Shown piece after piece: positions 18,521-37,700 of a stretch of DNA of 64,000 nt. Origin of the DNA: Desulfurivibrio alkaliphilus AHT 2 (GTDB lineage: Bacteria > Desulfobacterota > Desulfobulbia > Desulfobulbales > Desulfurivibrionaceae); assembly GCF_000092205.1 (NCBI RefSeq), contig NC_014216.1:1679742-1743741 (forward strand), written 5' to 3'. Made by a program: the position numbers and the translations under genes. Position 1 is the stretch's first letter; each line of letters begins with the position of its first letter. The notes below the pieces were generated by a model that saw nothing but the letters and a program-made list of their open reading frames with translations, searched no databases and was not told the DNA's origin.

Positions 18521-19711
18521 TTAAGCGATGATCTTATTAATAACCCCGGCGCCCACGGTACGGCCGCCTTCACGGATGGCAAAGCGCAGGCCCTCATCCA
18601 TGGCGATGGGGGTGATCAGTTCGGCTTCGACGGTGACGTTGTCACCGGGCATTACCATCTCCACGCCCTCGCCCAGGGTCACAACCCCGGTCACGTCGGT
18701 GGTCCGGAAGTAAAACTGCGGCCGGTAACCGTTGAAAAACGGGGTATGGCGGCCACCTTCTTCCTTGCTCAGAATATAGCACTCGGCCTGGAACTTGGTG
18801 TGCGGGGTGATGCTCCCCGGCTTGGCCAGAACCTGTCCGCGCTCAATCTCGTCACGCTTGGTGCCGCGCAGCAGTACGCCCACGTTGTCGCCGGCCTGAC
18901 CCTCATCAAGGATCTTGCGGAACATCTCGACCCCGGTCACCGTGGTCTTCTGGGTCGGGCGGATACCGACAATCTCGATCTCCTCACCCACCTTAACCAC
19001 CCCGCGCTCGATCCGACCGGTGGCCACCGTGCCGCGACCGGAGATGGAGAACACGTCCTCCACCGGCATCAGAAAAGGCAGATCCACGTCACGCTTGGGC
19101 TCGGGAATAAAGCTGTCGCAGGCTGCAACCAGGTCCCAGATCGGCTTGGTGGCCGCTTCGTCCTCGGGGTTCTCCAGGGCCTTCAGGGCACTGCCGTGGA
19201 TGATCGGGGTATCGTCGCCGGGGAAGTCGTACTTGCTCAACAACTCGCGCAGCTCCATCTCCACCAGCTCGATCAGCTCCGGATCATCTACCATGTCGCA
19301 CTTGTTGAGGAATACCACGATGGACGGGACACCTACCTGGCGAGCCAGCAGGATGTGCTCCCGGGTCTGCGGCATGGGGCCGTCGTCGGCGCCCACCACC
19401 AGGATGGCGCCGTCCATCTGCGCCGCACCGGTGATCATGTTTTTAATATAGTCGGCGTGACCCGGGCAGTCCACATGGGCATAGTGGCGAGAATCGGACT
19501 CGTACTCCACATGGGAAGTGGCGATGGTAATACCGCGCTCCTTCTCTTCCGGCGCCTTGTCAATCTGATCAAACGCCGTTGCGTTGGCGTAACCCTTGGT
19601 CGACAGCACCCGGGTAAGAGCCGCCGTCAGCGTCGTCTTTCCGTGGTCGATATGGCCGATGGTGCCGATGTTGACATGCGGCTTCTTGCGTTCAAATTTC
19701 TCTTTTGCCAT
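18521..19711 (-). CDS. tuf: elongation factor Tu, copy 1 (str operon)
   Basis: EF-Tu of 396 residues, the GTPase that brings aminoacyl-tRNA to the ribosome. The P-loop [17 protein letters not shown] and NKCDMVDD are intact. The encoded protein is identical to that of copy 2 at 35787. In the bases I compared, the DNA differs only at 18522, 18524 and 18539 near the 3' end, all silent or in the stop codon (TAA here, TGA in copy 2). It lies between fusA and rpsJ. Confidence 0.98.
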   Translation of the reverse strand: MAKEKFERKKPHVNIGTIGHIDHGKTTLTAALTRVLSTKGYANATAFDQIDKAPEEKERGITIATSHVEYESDSRHYAHVDCPGHADYIKNMITGAAQMDGAILVVGADDGPMPQTREHILLARQVGVPSIVVFLNKCDMVDDPELIELVEMELRELLSKYDFPGDDTPIIHGSALKALENPEDEAATKPIWDLVAACDSFIPEPKRDVDLPFLMPVEDVFSISGRGTVATGRIERGVVKVGEEIEIVGIRPTQKTTVTGVEMFRKILDEGQAGDNVGVLLRGTKRDEIERGQVLAKPGSITPHTKFQAECYILSKEEGGRHTPFFNGYRPQFYFRTTDVTGVVTLGEGVEMVMPGDNVTVEAELITPIAMDEGLRFAIREGGRTVGAGVINKIIA

Positions 19712-19775
19712 GGGTCTTCTCCTCAGCGCACTTTATTTTTTTAGGCAAAATCTCAATTGCTTATCTCTCTGCTTA

Positions 19776-21863
<2,088 letters not shown>

Positions 21864-21969
21864 GACCAACTCTCCTTGACTTCCGGGACTTTCCGTCCCC
21901 GCTCATCGGGTCCGCAAAAAAGGGCGTATTTAACCTGCCCGACCCTCTCTTGTCAAGGAAAAGTAGCGA

Positions 21970-22443
21970 CTACCAGCGGTAGTGGGCGAAGGCCTTGTTG
22001 GCCTCGGCCATCCGATGGGTGTCTTCCTTTTTCTTTACCGCCGCGCCGCGATTCTGATAAGCATCGGACAGTTCCGCCGCCAGCTTTTCCGCCATGGACT
22101 TGCCGGGGCGTTGCCGGGCGAAATTCACCAACCAGCGAAAGGCCAGGGCATTCCGCCGCTCGGGCCGAACCTCCACCGGCACCTGATAGGTGGCACCACC
22201 AACCCGGCGCGACTTTACTTCCACCCGCGGCCGGATGTGATCCACGGCTCCCTCGAAAACCTCGATGGGAGAAGCCTCTTTAACCCGGGACTCCAACAGA
22301 TCCATGGCATCGTAAAAAATGCTCCGGGCGGTATTTTTCTTACCGTTCAGCATGATCCGGTTGATAAACTTGGAAACCATCACGGAGTTAAACCGCGGAT
22401 CAGGATCTACCGGTCTTTTGGGAACTAATCTACGTCTCGGCAT
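21970..22443 (-). CDS. rpsG: 30S ribosomal protein S7
   Basis: S7 of 157 residues, which organises the head of the small subunit. [40 protein letters not shown] and [25 protein letters not shown] are diagnostic. It lies between rpsL and fusA with a 106-base gap to fusA. Confidence 0.97.
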   Translation of the reverse strand: MPRRRLVPKRPVDPDPRFNSVMVSKFINRIMLNGKKNTARSIFYDAMDLLESRVKEASPIEVFEGAVDHIRPRVEVKSRRVGGATYQVPVEVRPERRNALAFRWLVNFARQRPGKSMAEKLAAELSDAYQNRGAAVKKKEDTHRMAEANKAFAHYRW

Positions 22444-22461
22444 CTCTTAACTTCTCCTATC

Positions 22462-22833
22462 TCACTTGGGCCGCTTGGCGCCGTACTTGGAACGACCCTG
22501 CTTGCGGTTGGCAACCCCGAGGGTATCCAGGGTGCCGCGCACAACATGATAGCGAACGCCGGGAAGGTCTTTGACCCGGCCGCCGCGAATCAGCACCACC
22601 GAGTGCTCCTGCAGGTTGTGGCCGATACCGGGAATGTAGGAGGTAACCTCAATCCCGTTGGTCAACCGCACCCTGGCCACTTTACGCAAAGCCGAGTTGG
22701 GCTTTTTGGGAGTGGTGGTATATACCCGCACACAAACCCCACGCTTCTGGGGGCAAGCCTTCATGGCCGGGGTGTTGGTCTTTTTGACCCTTTTCTTCCG
22801 GCCCTGGCGGACCAGCTGATTAATTGTAGGCAT
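22462..22833 (-). CDS. rpsL: 30S ribosomal protein S12
   Basis: S12 of 123 residues from [15 protein letters not shown] possible start three codons upstream is less likely. The streptomycin-site segments [16 protein letters not shown] and [13 protein letters not shown] are wild-type, with lysines at both classic resistance positions. It follows rpoC. Confidence 0.97.
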   Translation of the reverse strand: MPTINQLVRQGRKKRVKKTNTPAMKACPQKRGVCVRVYTTTPKKPNSALRKVARVRLTNGIEVTSYIPGIGHNLQEHSVVLIRGGRVKDLPGVRYHVVRGTLDTLGVANRKQGRSKYGAKRPK

Positions 22834-22997
22834 TACATGCAACTCCTGAATTTATTCGTACCGAATTCACTCTGCCCGAATGCGGGAAAACGGAATGTTT
22901 ACCCGAAGCAACCGCCCTTGTCAATCAAATATTACGCTGCCTCAGGGGGGCACCGCCAAAGTCGCTGACTAAAAACCATCAAAACACCTGCCAACTC

Positions 22998-23024
22998 GAG
23001 TAAACGTGCGGCAGCACCGCAGGT

Positions 23025-23030
<6 letters not shown>
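22998..23030 (-). terminator. hairpin overlapping the rpoC stop codon
   Basis: An inverted repeat GAGTAAAC / GTTTACTC enclosing a second stem TGCGG / CCGCA. The minus strand continues with GAGTTGGCAGGTGTTTTG, a weak T tract. The rpoC stop TAA lies inside the first arm. The internal GCAGCACCGCA also occurs in the arms of palindromic repeats B and C, so it might be a deletion derivative; that link is weak. Confidence 0.5.
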
Positions 23031-27080
<4,050 letters not shown>

Positions 27081-27149
27081 GGCAACACCTTTCTCTCTAT
27101 TTAAAGGACCCAAGCTACAGGTCGAAAACATCTCTTAACAGCCGGCTTG

Positions 27150-31271
<4,122 letters not shown>

Positions 31272-31412
31272 TCAGAAATACCCTCGTGTTTTGTTGAGAG
31301 CTGGACATGGCGGCCGCCGGGCGGCGGCACAAAGGCCACTAATTCCGGCGGTTGCCCCATGGGGCCGCATGACAGCCCGCCGGCAAACGGGGTCATGCGA
31401 GGGCAAGAAACG

Positions 31413-31455
31413 AAAAACGCAACAACGCCGCCGGGTTGCACACCCTGCAGCGTTG
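31413..31455 (-). terminator. rplL-rpoB attenuator-like hairpin
   Basis: On the minus strand CAACGC, GC and GGGT pair in order with ACCC, GC and GCGTTG across a 5-base loop, with two mismatches. This is followed by TTGCGTTTTTCG. Its place between rplL and rpoB matches the known E. coli attenuator that sets the ribosomal protein to polymerase ratio. Function here is inferred. Confidence 0.6.
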
Positions 31456-31554
31456 CTGCTGATCGTTGCTGTACCGGGCCTCTCCGGGCAGGCACCAACC
31501 GTATGCGGCCGGTTCCTACCCCGGAGTGGCTCCGGGCAGGCAAGTTTGAGATAC

Positions 31555-31941
31555 TTATTTGATTTCCACCGTGCCGCCGGCTTCCTCGATCTTTTTCTTG
31601 ATCTCTTCGGCTTCTTCCTTGGTTACCCCTTCCTTGATCGGCTTGGGGGCACCTTCAACCAGTTCCTTGGCTTCTTTAAGACCAAGAGAGGTGATGGCGC
31701 GAACTTCCTTGATCACCCCGATCTTTTTGTCACCGGCAGAGGCCAGGATAACGTCAAATTCGGTCTTTTCTTCAGCGGCGGCACCGGCATCACCACCAGC
31801 AGCAGCCGGACCGGCAGCTACCGCCACCGGGGCGGCGGCGGAAACGCCGAACTTCTCTTCCAGTTCCTTGATCAGCTCGGACAGTTCGAGCACGCTCATA
31901 TTGGAGATAAACTCAACAACATCTTCCTTGGTTACAGCCAT
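31555..31941 (-). CDS. rplL: 50S ribosomal protein L7/L12
   Basis: L7/L12 of 128 residues, the stalk protein that recruits translation GTPases. An N-terminal dimerisation domain is followed by an Ala/Gly-rich hinge ([16 protein letters not shown]) and the C-terminal domain [43 protein letters not shown]. It lies directly after rplJ. Confidence 0.98.
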   Translation of the reverse strand: MAVTKEDVVEFISNMSVLELSELIKELEEKFGVSAAAPVAVAAGPAAAGGDAGAAAEEKTEFDVILASAGDKKIGVIKEVRAITSLGLKEAKELVEGAPKPIKEGVTKEEAEEIKKKIEEAGGTVEIK

Positions 31942-31977
31942 GATTCAAATCCTCCTGTTATACTGAGAACCAGTAAA

Positions 31978-32502
31978 TTAATTGGTTTGTTCTTTCTGCT
32001 CTTTGATCGCCTGCAACAGGTAAACCGCCTTCTGCGGCACACCGTTGAGTACCCGGACAAAACCGGTGGGTACAGCCTGCAGCAGACCCAGGAACTGAGC
32101 CCGCAGCTCGTTGATCCCCGGCAGCTTGGACAGAGCGGTCAAATCATCGGGAGTGAGCTCTTTGCCGTCCAGGACGGCGGTCTTGATCACCAGCTTGGGG
32201 TTATCTTTGGCAAACTTGGTCAGCACCTTGGCCGGCGCCACTGGGTCGACTTCACTCAGAGTAAGCGCGGTGTTGCCTTTTAGATGACCGCTCAAGGGCT
32301 CAAAGGGAGTTCCCTGAATTGCCCGGTTCAGCAAGGTGTTTTTGGCCACCTTGAGCTCGGCGGAAATGTCACGCAATTCACGCCTGAGCTGCTGCATCGA
32401 GCTGACGGTCAAGCCCCGGTAGTCGGTGAGCACCGCCAATTTTGCCTTGGCAAAACTGGCGCTCAACTCCTGCACCACCTCAGCTTTTTCCTCTCGCTTC
32501 AA
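31978..32502 (-). CDS. rplJ: 50S ribosomal protein L10
   Basis: L10 of 174 residues, which anchors L7/L12 dimers to the ribosome. LKREEKAEVVQELSASFAKAKLAVLTDYRGLTVSSMQQLRREL is diagnostic. The start is a TTG at 32502, chosen because AAGGAGGT lies about seven bases upstream and because the longer frame to 32619 codes for non-family residues. A TTG start fits tight control through the L10 leader and attenuator upstream. Confidence 0.93.
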   Translation of the reverse strand: MKREEKAEVVQELSASFAKAKLAVLTDYRGLTVSSMQQLRRELRDISAELKVAKNTLLNRAIQGTPFEPLSGHLKGNTALTLSEVDPVAPAKVLTKFAKDNPKLVIKTAVLDGKELTPDDLTALSKLPGINELRAQFLGLLQAVPTGFVRVLNGVPQKAVYLLQAIKEQKEQTN

Positions 32503-32626
32503 ATTCTCAACCTCCTTGTAATGCAATGGGTTTAAGGGCCACAAGCAGTGGAGATCGACAGCAACAGACAGGAGGGGCGGATTACGGTTGCAGCCGGACA
32601 TAATGGCCGCCGGCGCCAACCTAAAT

Positions 32627-32660
32627 AAACAGTCGGTCAGGGTTCAGCCCGACCACTGTT
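32627..32660 (-). terminator. attenuator hairpin between L10 leader and rplJ
   Basis: On the minus strand AACAGT-GGTC-GGG pairs with CCC-T-GACC-G-ACTGTT across the loop CTGAA, followed by TATTT. It lies downstream of the L10-binding leader and upstream of the rplJ ribosome site, the arrangement expected if free L10 promotes termination. Confidence 0.55.
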
Positions 32661-32713
32661 GTTTGTTTTGCCCCGTCGCCACCGGAATTAAACCCGGCAA
32701 CGACGATTTTTGT

Positions 32714-32781
32714 CCATCTCGGCAGGCCGGCACCGCTGGTGCCGCTTAAATCAATTAATGATACCTGCTGTCTTCGATGCC
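32714..32781 (-). ncRNA. L10 leader (ribosomal protein L10 binding site)
   Basis: The minus strand reads CATCGAAGACAGCAGG, then an AT-rich segment and an inner hairpin GGCACC-AGC-GGTGCC, then CCTGCCGAGATGG. The CATC/GATG and GCAGG/CCTGC stems with the GAAGACA opposite CGAGA kink-turn match the L10 leader family that mimics the 23S L10 site. It sits in the 490-base gap between rplA and rplJ. A TTGACA lies upstream near 32871 but I see no convincing -10. Confidence 0.8.
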
Positions 32782-32992
32782 CTAACTGCTCACTCGGGCG
32801 CACCTTCCCCGGATTGACGCCTTGGCGCCCATGCGGACCAGGGGAACACACACCTCACTACGTTTATATGTCAAGCCCTGGCAGCCCTAACAGCCCGTGG
32901 GACAACCAGGGTGTTAAGGTTTAAGAAAGGCAGCTGGTCTGCAAAACTCCCTTGCCGTCCTGCTGCCAGGGCAAAGTTACCGCTTCTGCCGC

Positions 32993-33703
32993 TCAGGCCT
33001 TTTTAGCTTCCGCCCGCACGGCCACCGGGTCGAGCCGAAAACCCGGCCCCATGGTGGTGGAAATACTGGCCCCGCGCAGATAAACGCCTTTGCTGGTGGC
33101 CGGTTTAAGCTGGACAATCTTATCGATAAAGGCCAGAATATTTTCCTTGAGCTTCTCTGGGCCGAATGAAGACTTGCCGACCATGGCGTGCAATACCCCG
33201 GCCTTGTCGACCTTGAAGTCAATTTTACCAGCCTTCATTTCCGCAACCACCCGGGCCACATCAAAGGTGACGGTACCCAGCTTGGCATTGGGCATTAAAT
33301 TGCGCGGCCCCAGCACCCGGCCGATCTTACCCACCGTACCCATCATATCCGGGGTGGCAATGGTTTTATCGAACTCCAACCAGCCTCCCTGGATCTTTTC
33401 CACGTACTCATCGCCGCCGGCATAATCGGCCCCGGCGTCCAGCGCTTCCTGCACCTTGTCGCCTTTGGCGAACACCAGAATACGAGAGGTTTTCCCGGTC
33501 CCGTTGGGCAGTACCATACTGCTGCGCACCATCTGGTCGGCATGACGGGGGTCTACCCCCAGGCGCAAGGCCACATCCACCGATTCGTCAAATTTGGCGT
33601 ATTTGGCCTTAAGCATCTGCTCAAGGGCCTCATCAAGCTCATACAGTTTAAGGTTGTCACGTAGCTGCGAGCTGTTATTATATTTTTTGCCTCTCTGTGC
33701 CAT
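32993..33703 (-). CDS. rplA: 50S ribosomal protein L1
   Basis: L1 of 236 residues, the E-site stalk protein and, in E. coli, repressor of its own operon. KFDESVDVALRLGVDPRHADQMVRSSMVLPNGTGKTSRILVFAKG and KIGRVLGPRNLMPNAKLGTVT are diagnostic. It follows rplK. Confidence 0.98.
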   Translation of the reverse strand: MAQRGKKYNNSSQLRDNLKLYELDEALEQMLKAKYAKFDESVDVALRLGVDPRHADQMVRSSMVLPNGTGKTSRILVFAKGDKVQEALDAGADYAGGDEYVEKIQGGWLEFDKTIATPDMMGTVGKIGRVLGPRNLMPNAKLGTVTFDVARVVAEMKAGKIDFKVDKAGVLHAMVGKSSFGPEKLKENILAFIDKIVQLKPATSKGVYLRGASISTTMGPGFRLDPVAVRAEAKKA

Positions 33704-33751
33704 GACTTATCACTCCATCTTCGGGATTTTTTTTAGCGAATACCGCTGATT

Positions 33752-34177
33752 TTAGTCAACCACCGTAATACCGCAGCTTCTGGCCGTACCTTCAACAATC
33801 TTCATGGCCTGCTCGATATTGTAGCAGTTAAGGTCGGGCATTTTCTTTTCCGCAATTTCCCGAATCTGGTCCCGGCTGACCTTGGCCACCCTCTCTTTTT
33901 TGGGATGGCTGGAGCCCTTCTTGAGGTTGAGAGTCTTGAACAGGAGGGTTGAGGCCGGCGGGGTCTTGGTGACAAAGGTAAAGGACTTGTCAACGAAAAC
34001 CGTGATTACCACCGGGATGATGGTGTCACCTTCCGCCTGGGTCCTGGCATTGAAGGCTTTACAGAATTCCATGATATTGACCCCGTGCTGGCCCAGGGCA
34101 GGGCCTACCGGCGGTGAAGGATTGGCCTTCCCGGCTGGAATCTGCAGTTTGATGTACCCTTGAATCTTTTTCGCCAT
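33752..34177 (-). CDS. rplK: 50S ribosomal protein L11
   Basis: L11 of 141 residues, part of the GTPase centre. [41 protein letters not shown] and [53 protein letters not shown] are diagnostic. Its leader has a hairpin next to the ribosome site (34193-34212). Confidence 0.98.
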   Translation of the reverse strand: MAKKIQGYIKLQIPAGKANPSPPVGPALGQHGVNIMEFCKAFNARTQAEGDTIIPVVITVFVDKSFTFVTKTPPASTLLFKTLNLKKGSSHPKKERVAKVSRDQIREIAEKKMPDLNCYNIEQAMKIVEGTARSCGITVVD

Positions 34178-34192
34178 GATGCTGTACTCCTT

Positions 34193-34212
34193 GGCCAGGT
34201 CATTGACCGGCC
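34193..34212 (-). promoter_or_regulatory. hairpin at the rplK ribosome site, possible L1 operator
   Basis: On the minus strand GGCC-G-GTC-AAT-GAC-CT-GGCC sits directly before AAGGAG and the rplK ATG. In E. coli L1 binds the rplKA leader at a similar place. The asymmetric bulges are suggestive, but the match to the known L1 site was not tested. Confidence 0.3.
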
Positions 34213-34282
34213 ACGTTAATGATGGGTCTTAACACCCGCCAGGCATGATAAAAGGCGGGCTCCCCTGCTGCTAATGGTGATG

Positions 34283-34315
34283 CTCAAACAGCGGCCAAAG
34301 ACAATGGCCACCGCT
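34283..34315 (-). terminator. hairpin directly after nusG
   Basis: An inverted repeat AACAGCGG / CCGCTGTT with inner GGCC pairs, starting next to the nusG stop. The minus strand then has only TTTGAG, so it is at best a partial terminator or a processing and stability structure between nusG and rplK. Confidence 0.35.
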
Positions 34316-34316
34316 G

Positions 34317-34847
34317 TTATATCTTGGAAACCTGAATAAATTCCAGCTCTACCGGGGTCTCGCGGCCGAAAATAGATACCCTCACCCGGACGCGGCCCTT
34401 TTCCGGATTAACCTCGTCAACCACGCCCTGGAAGTTGGCAAAGGGGCCATCCACCACCCGCACCTGATCTCCTTCCTCGAAGGAAACCTTGGGCTTGGGC
34501 TTCAATGCGCCGTCCTGAATCCGGCCGATGATTTTCATGGCATCTTCGTCGGCCAGGGGCTCGGGGTTGAGGTCGTTGCCGATAAACCCGGTCACCTTGG
34601 GGGTACCGCGAACCGTGTGCCAGGTCTCCTCGTTAAGATCGACGTTGACCAGGATATAACCGGGAAAAAATTTGCGGGAAGAGGTTTTTCTTGCCCCCTT
34701 CACCATCTCCACCACCTGCTCGGTGGGCACCAGAATCTCCCCGAACATCTCTTCCTGGCCGGCGTTCTTGATCCGTTCCTGTAAGGCGGTCTTTACCTGC
34801 TCCTCAAATCCTGAGTAGGTATGCAGTATGTACCAGCGTCGTGCCAT
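34317..34847 (-). CDS. nusG: transcription antitermination protein NusG
   Basis: NusG of 176 residues. The NGN domain [25 protein letters not shown] contacts RNA polymerase, and the KOW domain [33 protein letters not shown] contacts S10 or Rho. The start lies 19 bases from palindromic repeat B. Order secE-nusG-rplK is standard. Confidence 0.97.
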   Translation of the reverse strand: MARRWYILHTYSGFEEQVKTALQERIKNAGQEEMFGEILVPTEQVVEMVKGARKTSSRKFFPGYILVNVDLNEETWHTVRGTPKVTGFIGNDLNPEPLADEDAMKIIGRIQDGALKPKPKVSFEEGDQVRVVDGPFANFQGVVDEVNPEKGRVRVRVSIFGRETPVELEFIQVSKI

Positions 34848-34866
34848 GAGTTCCCTCTGTTTAACG

Positions 34867-35014
34867 GTAATCGTTCAGCAGCACCGCACCTTCGGGCGAT
34901 CAGCCAGGCTTGAGTACCGCTGTACGCGGCGCCTGGCTGCTTGCCCGAATCTGCGGCACTGCTGAACGATTACGGCCCGTTAGACCGGTAAGTTAGTACC
35001 TGGTGATCGGTTAC
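34867..35014. repeat. palindromic repeat element, copy B with extension (secE-nusG)
   Basis: The core 34867-34973 has perfect 15-base outer arms (GTAATCGTTCAGCAG and its complement), then CGGGC / GCCCG and a centre GAGTACCGCTGTACGC. It continues into about 41 bases, beginning GGCCCGTTAGACCGGTAAG, that also follow copy C. The shared extension ends at a GGTTAC. The next bases form a further hairpin (GGTGA, TTACG, CGTAA, TCACC) to 35030. Nothing else is recognised before secE at 35127. Confidence 0.85.
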
Positions 35015-35126
35015 GTTTAACGTAATCACCCAGGCATGTGCCGCAAGGAGTCACTCAATACCCCAACCGACCCTCTAGCAGCCAGCTCACTCCGGCTCTC
35101 GAGCTTGTTTGCGGTCAACGCCCGGC

Positions 35127-35378
35127 TCAGCGCAAGATTGCGCCGACCAGCTTGCCCAGCACCAGGTCGATGGAGCCCAGGTAGATCGCAACCACGATCA
35201 CCAGGGCAATCACTACAGTGGTGGACATTATCGTTTGTTTCTTGGCCGGCCAAACCACCTTGCCGAACTCCTGGCGCACCTCAGACATAAACTGCCTGAT
35301 CTGAGTCAGCCGCGAGCCGGCACCCGGCTTATGAACCTCGGGCTGCCTGCTTTTGCTTTCTTCTGCTTTGGCCGCCAT
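35127..35378 (-). CDS. secE: preprotein translocase subunit SecE
   Basis: SecE of 83 residues from the ATG at 35378 (MAAKAEES). The family segment QFMSEVRQEFGKVVWPAKKQTIMSTTVVIALVIVVAIYLGSIDLVLGKLV gives the amphipathic helix and the single membrane span that clamps SecY. An in-frame start at 35420 lies upstream but adds unrelated residues. Confidence 0.95.
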   Translation of the reverse strand: MAAKAEESKSRQPEVHKPGAGSRLTQIRQFMSEVRQEFGKVVWPAKKQTIMSTTVVIALVIVVAIYLGSIDLVLGKLVGAILR

Positions 35379-35512
35379 AAACTCGTCGCTCCCATTGCCT
35401 TTATGCAGCCCGCAAAGCAATCCAGGCGGTCATACCTGGGTATGCCGCCGGGCTTGCTTATCCGGGTCTTCAGGCCGCCGGCACTGTTACATGCCAGGCG
35501 GCGGCTTTTTCT

Positions 35513-35589
35513 TGGCAGGCCAGGAGGGATTCGAACCCCCAGCCCTCGGATTTGGAGTCCGATGCTCTACCAATTAGAGCTACTGGCCT
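35513..35589 (-). tRNA. tRNA-Trp (anticodon CCA)
   Basis: A complete cloverleaf: acceptor AGGCCAG / CTGGCCT, D arm with TAGCTCTAATTGGTAGAGC, anticodon stem CGGA and loop with CCA, T arm GGGGGTTCGAATCCC, and an encoded 3' CCA. It lies between rpmG and secE, a common place for this tRNA. Confidence 0.97.
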
Positions 35590-35607
35590 GTACTCACTGC
35601 TTAGCTG

Positions 35608-35757
35608 CTATTTGGTTTCCTTGTGCGGCGTGTGGGACCGGCAGAAGGGACAATATTTCTTGAACTCCAGTTTGTTGGGAGTCCGCCGCTTGTTTTTGGT
35701 GCTGGTGTAATTGCGGCGCTTGCAGGTCCCGCATCCCAGGGTAATGATATCTCTCAT
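35608..35757 (-). CDS. rpmG: 50S ribosomal protein L33
   Basis: L33 of 49 residues, reading [20 protein letters not shown] and [21 protein letters not shown]. Cysteines 9, 12, 36 and 39 make it the zinc-binding C+ form. It is in a different frame from the longer open frame at 35594-35863, which is a shadow. It lies between tuf copy 2 and tRNA-Trp. Confidence 0.95.
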   Translation of the reverse strand: MRDIITLGCGTCKRRNYTSTKNKRRTPNKLEFKKYCPFCRSHTPHKETK

Positions 35758-35786
35758 GGTCCTGTCTTCCCTTTAACGCTGCCAAA

Positions 35787-36977
35787 TCAGGCGATGATCT
35801 TATTGATAACCCCGGCGCCCACGGTACGGCCGCCTTCACGGATGGCAAAGCGCAGGCCCTCATCCATGGCGATGGGGGTGATCAGTTCGGCTTCGACGGT
35901 GACGTTGTCACCGGGCATTACCATCTCCACGCCCTCGCCCAGGGTCACAACCCCGGTCACGTCGGTGGTCCGGAAGTAAAACTGCGGCCGGTAACCGTTG
36001 AAAAACGGGGTATGGCGGCCACCTTCTTCCTTGCTCAGAATATAGCACTCGGCCTGGAACTTGGTGTGCGGGGTGATGCTCCCCGGCTTGGCCAGAACCT
36101 GTCCGCGCTCAATCTCGTCACGCTTGGTGCCGCGCAGCAGTACGCCCACGTTGTCGCCGGCCTGACCCTCATCAAGGATCTTGCGGAACATCTCGACCCC
36201 GGTCACCGTGGTCTTCTGGGTCGGGCGGATACCGACAATCTCGATCTCCTCACCCACCTTAACCACCCCGCGCTCGATCCGACCGGTGGCCACCGTGCCG
36301 CGACCGGAGATGGAGAACACGTCCTCCACCGGCATCAGAAAAGGCAGATCCACGTCACGCTTGGGCTCGGGAATAAAGCTGTCGCAGGCTGCAACCAGGT
36401 CCCAGATCGGCTTGGTGGCCGCTTCGTCCTCGGGGTTCTCCAGGGCCTTCAGGGCACTGCCGTGGATGATCGGGGTATCGTCGCCGGGGAAGTCGTACTT
36501 GCTCAACAACTCGCGCAGCTCCATCTCCACCAGCTCGATCAGCTCCGGATCATCTACCATGTCGCACTTGTTGAGGAATACCACGATGGACGGGACACCT
36601 ACCTGGCGAGCCAGCAGGATGTGCTCCCGGGTCTGCGGCATGGGGCCGTCGTCGGCGCCCACCACCAGGATGGCGCCGTCCATCTGCGCCGCACCGGTGA
36701 TCATGTTTTTAATATAGTCGGCGTGACCCGGGCAGTCCACATGGGCATAGTGGCGAGAATCGGACTCGTACTCCACATGGGAAGTGGCGATGGTAATACC
36801 GCGCTCCTTCTCTTCCGGCGCCTTGTCAATCTGATCAAACGCCGTTGCGTTGGCGTAACCCTTGGTCGACAGCACCCGGGTAAGAGCCGCCGTCAGCGTC
36901 GTCTTTCCGTGGTCGATATGGCCGATGGTGCCGATGTTGACATGCGGCTTCTTGCGTTCAAATTTCTCTTTTGCCAT
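35787..36977 (-). CDS. tuf: elongation factor Tu, copy 2 (tRNA-linked)
   Basis: EF-Tu of 396 residues, with the same protein sequence as copy 1 at 18521. The DNA match runs from about base 35806 to 36999, including about 22 bases upstream with the ribosome site. The three differences seen are confined to the last 19 bases of the gene. It follows four tRNA genes in the tyrU/tufB-type arrangement known from E. coli and is likely co-transcribed with them. Confidence 0.98.
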   Translation of the reverse strand: MAKEKFERKKPHVNIGTIGHIDHGKTTLTAALTRVLSTKGYANATAFDQIDKAPEEKERGITIATSHVEYESDSRHYAHVDCPGHADYIKNMITGAAQMDGAILVVGADDGPMPQTREHILLARQVGVPSIVVFLNKCDMVDDPELIELVEMELRELLSKYDFPGDDTPIIHGSALKALENPEDEAATKPIWDLVAACDSFIPEPKRDVDLPFLMPVEDVFSISGRGTVATGRIERGVVKVGEEIEIVGIRPTQKTTVTGVEMFRKILDEGQAGDNVGVLLRGTKRDEIERGQVLAKPGSITPHTKFQAECYILSKEEGGRHTPFFNGYRPQFYFRTTDVTGVVTLGEGVEMVMPGDNVTVEAELITPIAMDEGLRFAIREGGRTVGAGVINKIIA

Positions 36978-37041
36978 GGGTCTTCTCCTCAGCGCACTTG
37001 ATCATGGTTTGTTCGCGACCGGAAACGGTCATAAATTCTGA

Positions 37042-37117
<76 letters not shown>

Positions 37118-37177
37118 AACTTATGCGAAACAGCAAAACACCAACGCCGGGACAGTGCCCGGCGGCCAATAACAGGC

Positions 37178-37253
37178 TGGAGCGGGAAACGGGTCTCGAA
37201 CCCGCAACCCTCAGCTTGGAAGGCTGATGCTCTACCAATTGAGCTATTCCCGC
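37178..37253 (-). tRNA. tRNA-Gly (anticodon TCC)
   Basis: Acceptor GCGGGAA / TTCCCGC, D arm GCTCAATTGGTAGAGC, anticodon arm TCAGC-CTTCCAA-GCTGA, T arm GCGGGTTCGAGACCCG, and encoded CCA. Confidence 0.97.
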
Positions 37254-37292
37254 CTCTATCGTTCCCGGCTTTGCCGGGACCGTAACAAAAAA

Positions 37293-37377
37293 TGGTGGAG
37301 GGGGGAGGATTCGAACCTCCGAAGGCTTTGCCGACAGATTTACAGTCTGTTCCCTTTGACCGCTCGGGAACCCCTCC
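37293..37377 (-). tRNA. tRNA-Tyr (anticodon GTA)
   Basis: A class II tRNA of 85 bases with acceptor GGAGGGG / CCCCTCC, anticodon arm CAGACTGTAAATCTG, a long variable arm (TCGGCAAAGCCTTCGG region), a T arm GGAGGTTCGAATCCTCC and encoded CCA. Confidence 0.97.
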
Positions 37378-37442
37378 ACACTACAAATAGTTGCTATACT
37401 ATGGTAATCAAGCAGCTCGCGACGGGCTGCCGGCTTCCAAAC

Positions 37443-37518
37443 TGGAGCTGGCGATGGGACTTGAACCCGCAACCTGCTGATTACAAATCAGCTGCTCTGC
37501 CAGTTGAGCTACGCCAGC
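37443..37518 (-). tRNA. tRNA-Thr (anticodon TGT)
   Basis: Acceptor GCTGGCG / CGCCAGC, D arm GCTCAACTGGCAGAGC, anticodon arm CTGAT-TTGTAAT-CAG type with TGT, T arm GCGGGTTCAAGTCCC, and encoded CCA. It is the first gene of the tRNA-tuf unit. Confidence 0.97.
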
Positions 37519-37533
37519 TGCGCAAGACGCGAC

Positions 37534-37562
37534 ATACTACACATTCAACCGGCAAACATCAA
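37534..37562 (-). promoter_or_regulatory. promoter of the tRNA-tuf unit
   Basis: On the minus strand TTGATG, a 17-base spacer and TAGTAT, followed by the GC-rich GTCGCGTC. The start would fall a few bases before tRNA-Thr(TGT). A GC-rich discriminator is typical of stable-RNA promoters under stringent control; that control is inferred. Confidence 0.65.
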
Positions 37563-37638
37563 CCATTTTTTTTACCCCGGCGCCTCATGTCCCCCTAGGG
37601 GCGGCAAGGTCATCACCGGCAAAAGCCGGGCGGATAAT

Positions 37639-37674
37639 AAAGGGCCCGCAGCCGCCTGTGGGGCGCCTGCGGGC
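37639..37674 (-). terminator. terminator after qmoC
   Basis: An 8-base stem GCCCGCAG / CTGCGGGC, with further GGCG pairing in the loop, followed on the minus strand by CCTTTATTA. It lies 27 bases past the qmoC stop and separates qmo transcripts from the tRNA promoter. Confidence 0.6.
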
Positions 37675-37700
37675 GTGATAAGGTTTTATCTATTGTTTTA

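Noticed and set aside
32866-32895. TTGACA as a possible rplJL promoter
   Set aside because: No acceptable -10 is found at 16-18 bases; the sequence there is GTGTGT-like.
35470-35512. Hairpin with T tract on the plus strand beside tRNA-Trp (GCCGCC / GGCGGC then TTTTT)
   Set aside because: It has terminator form only on the plus strand, where no gene precedes it. It may be a chance or structural hairpin, so I did not call it a terminator.
35594-35863. Minus-strand open frame of 89 codons across rpmG
   Set aside because: It is in the wrong frame. The L33 frame at 35608-35757 has the four cysteines and family sequence.
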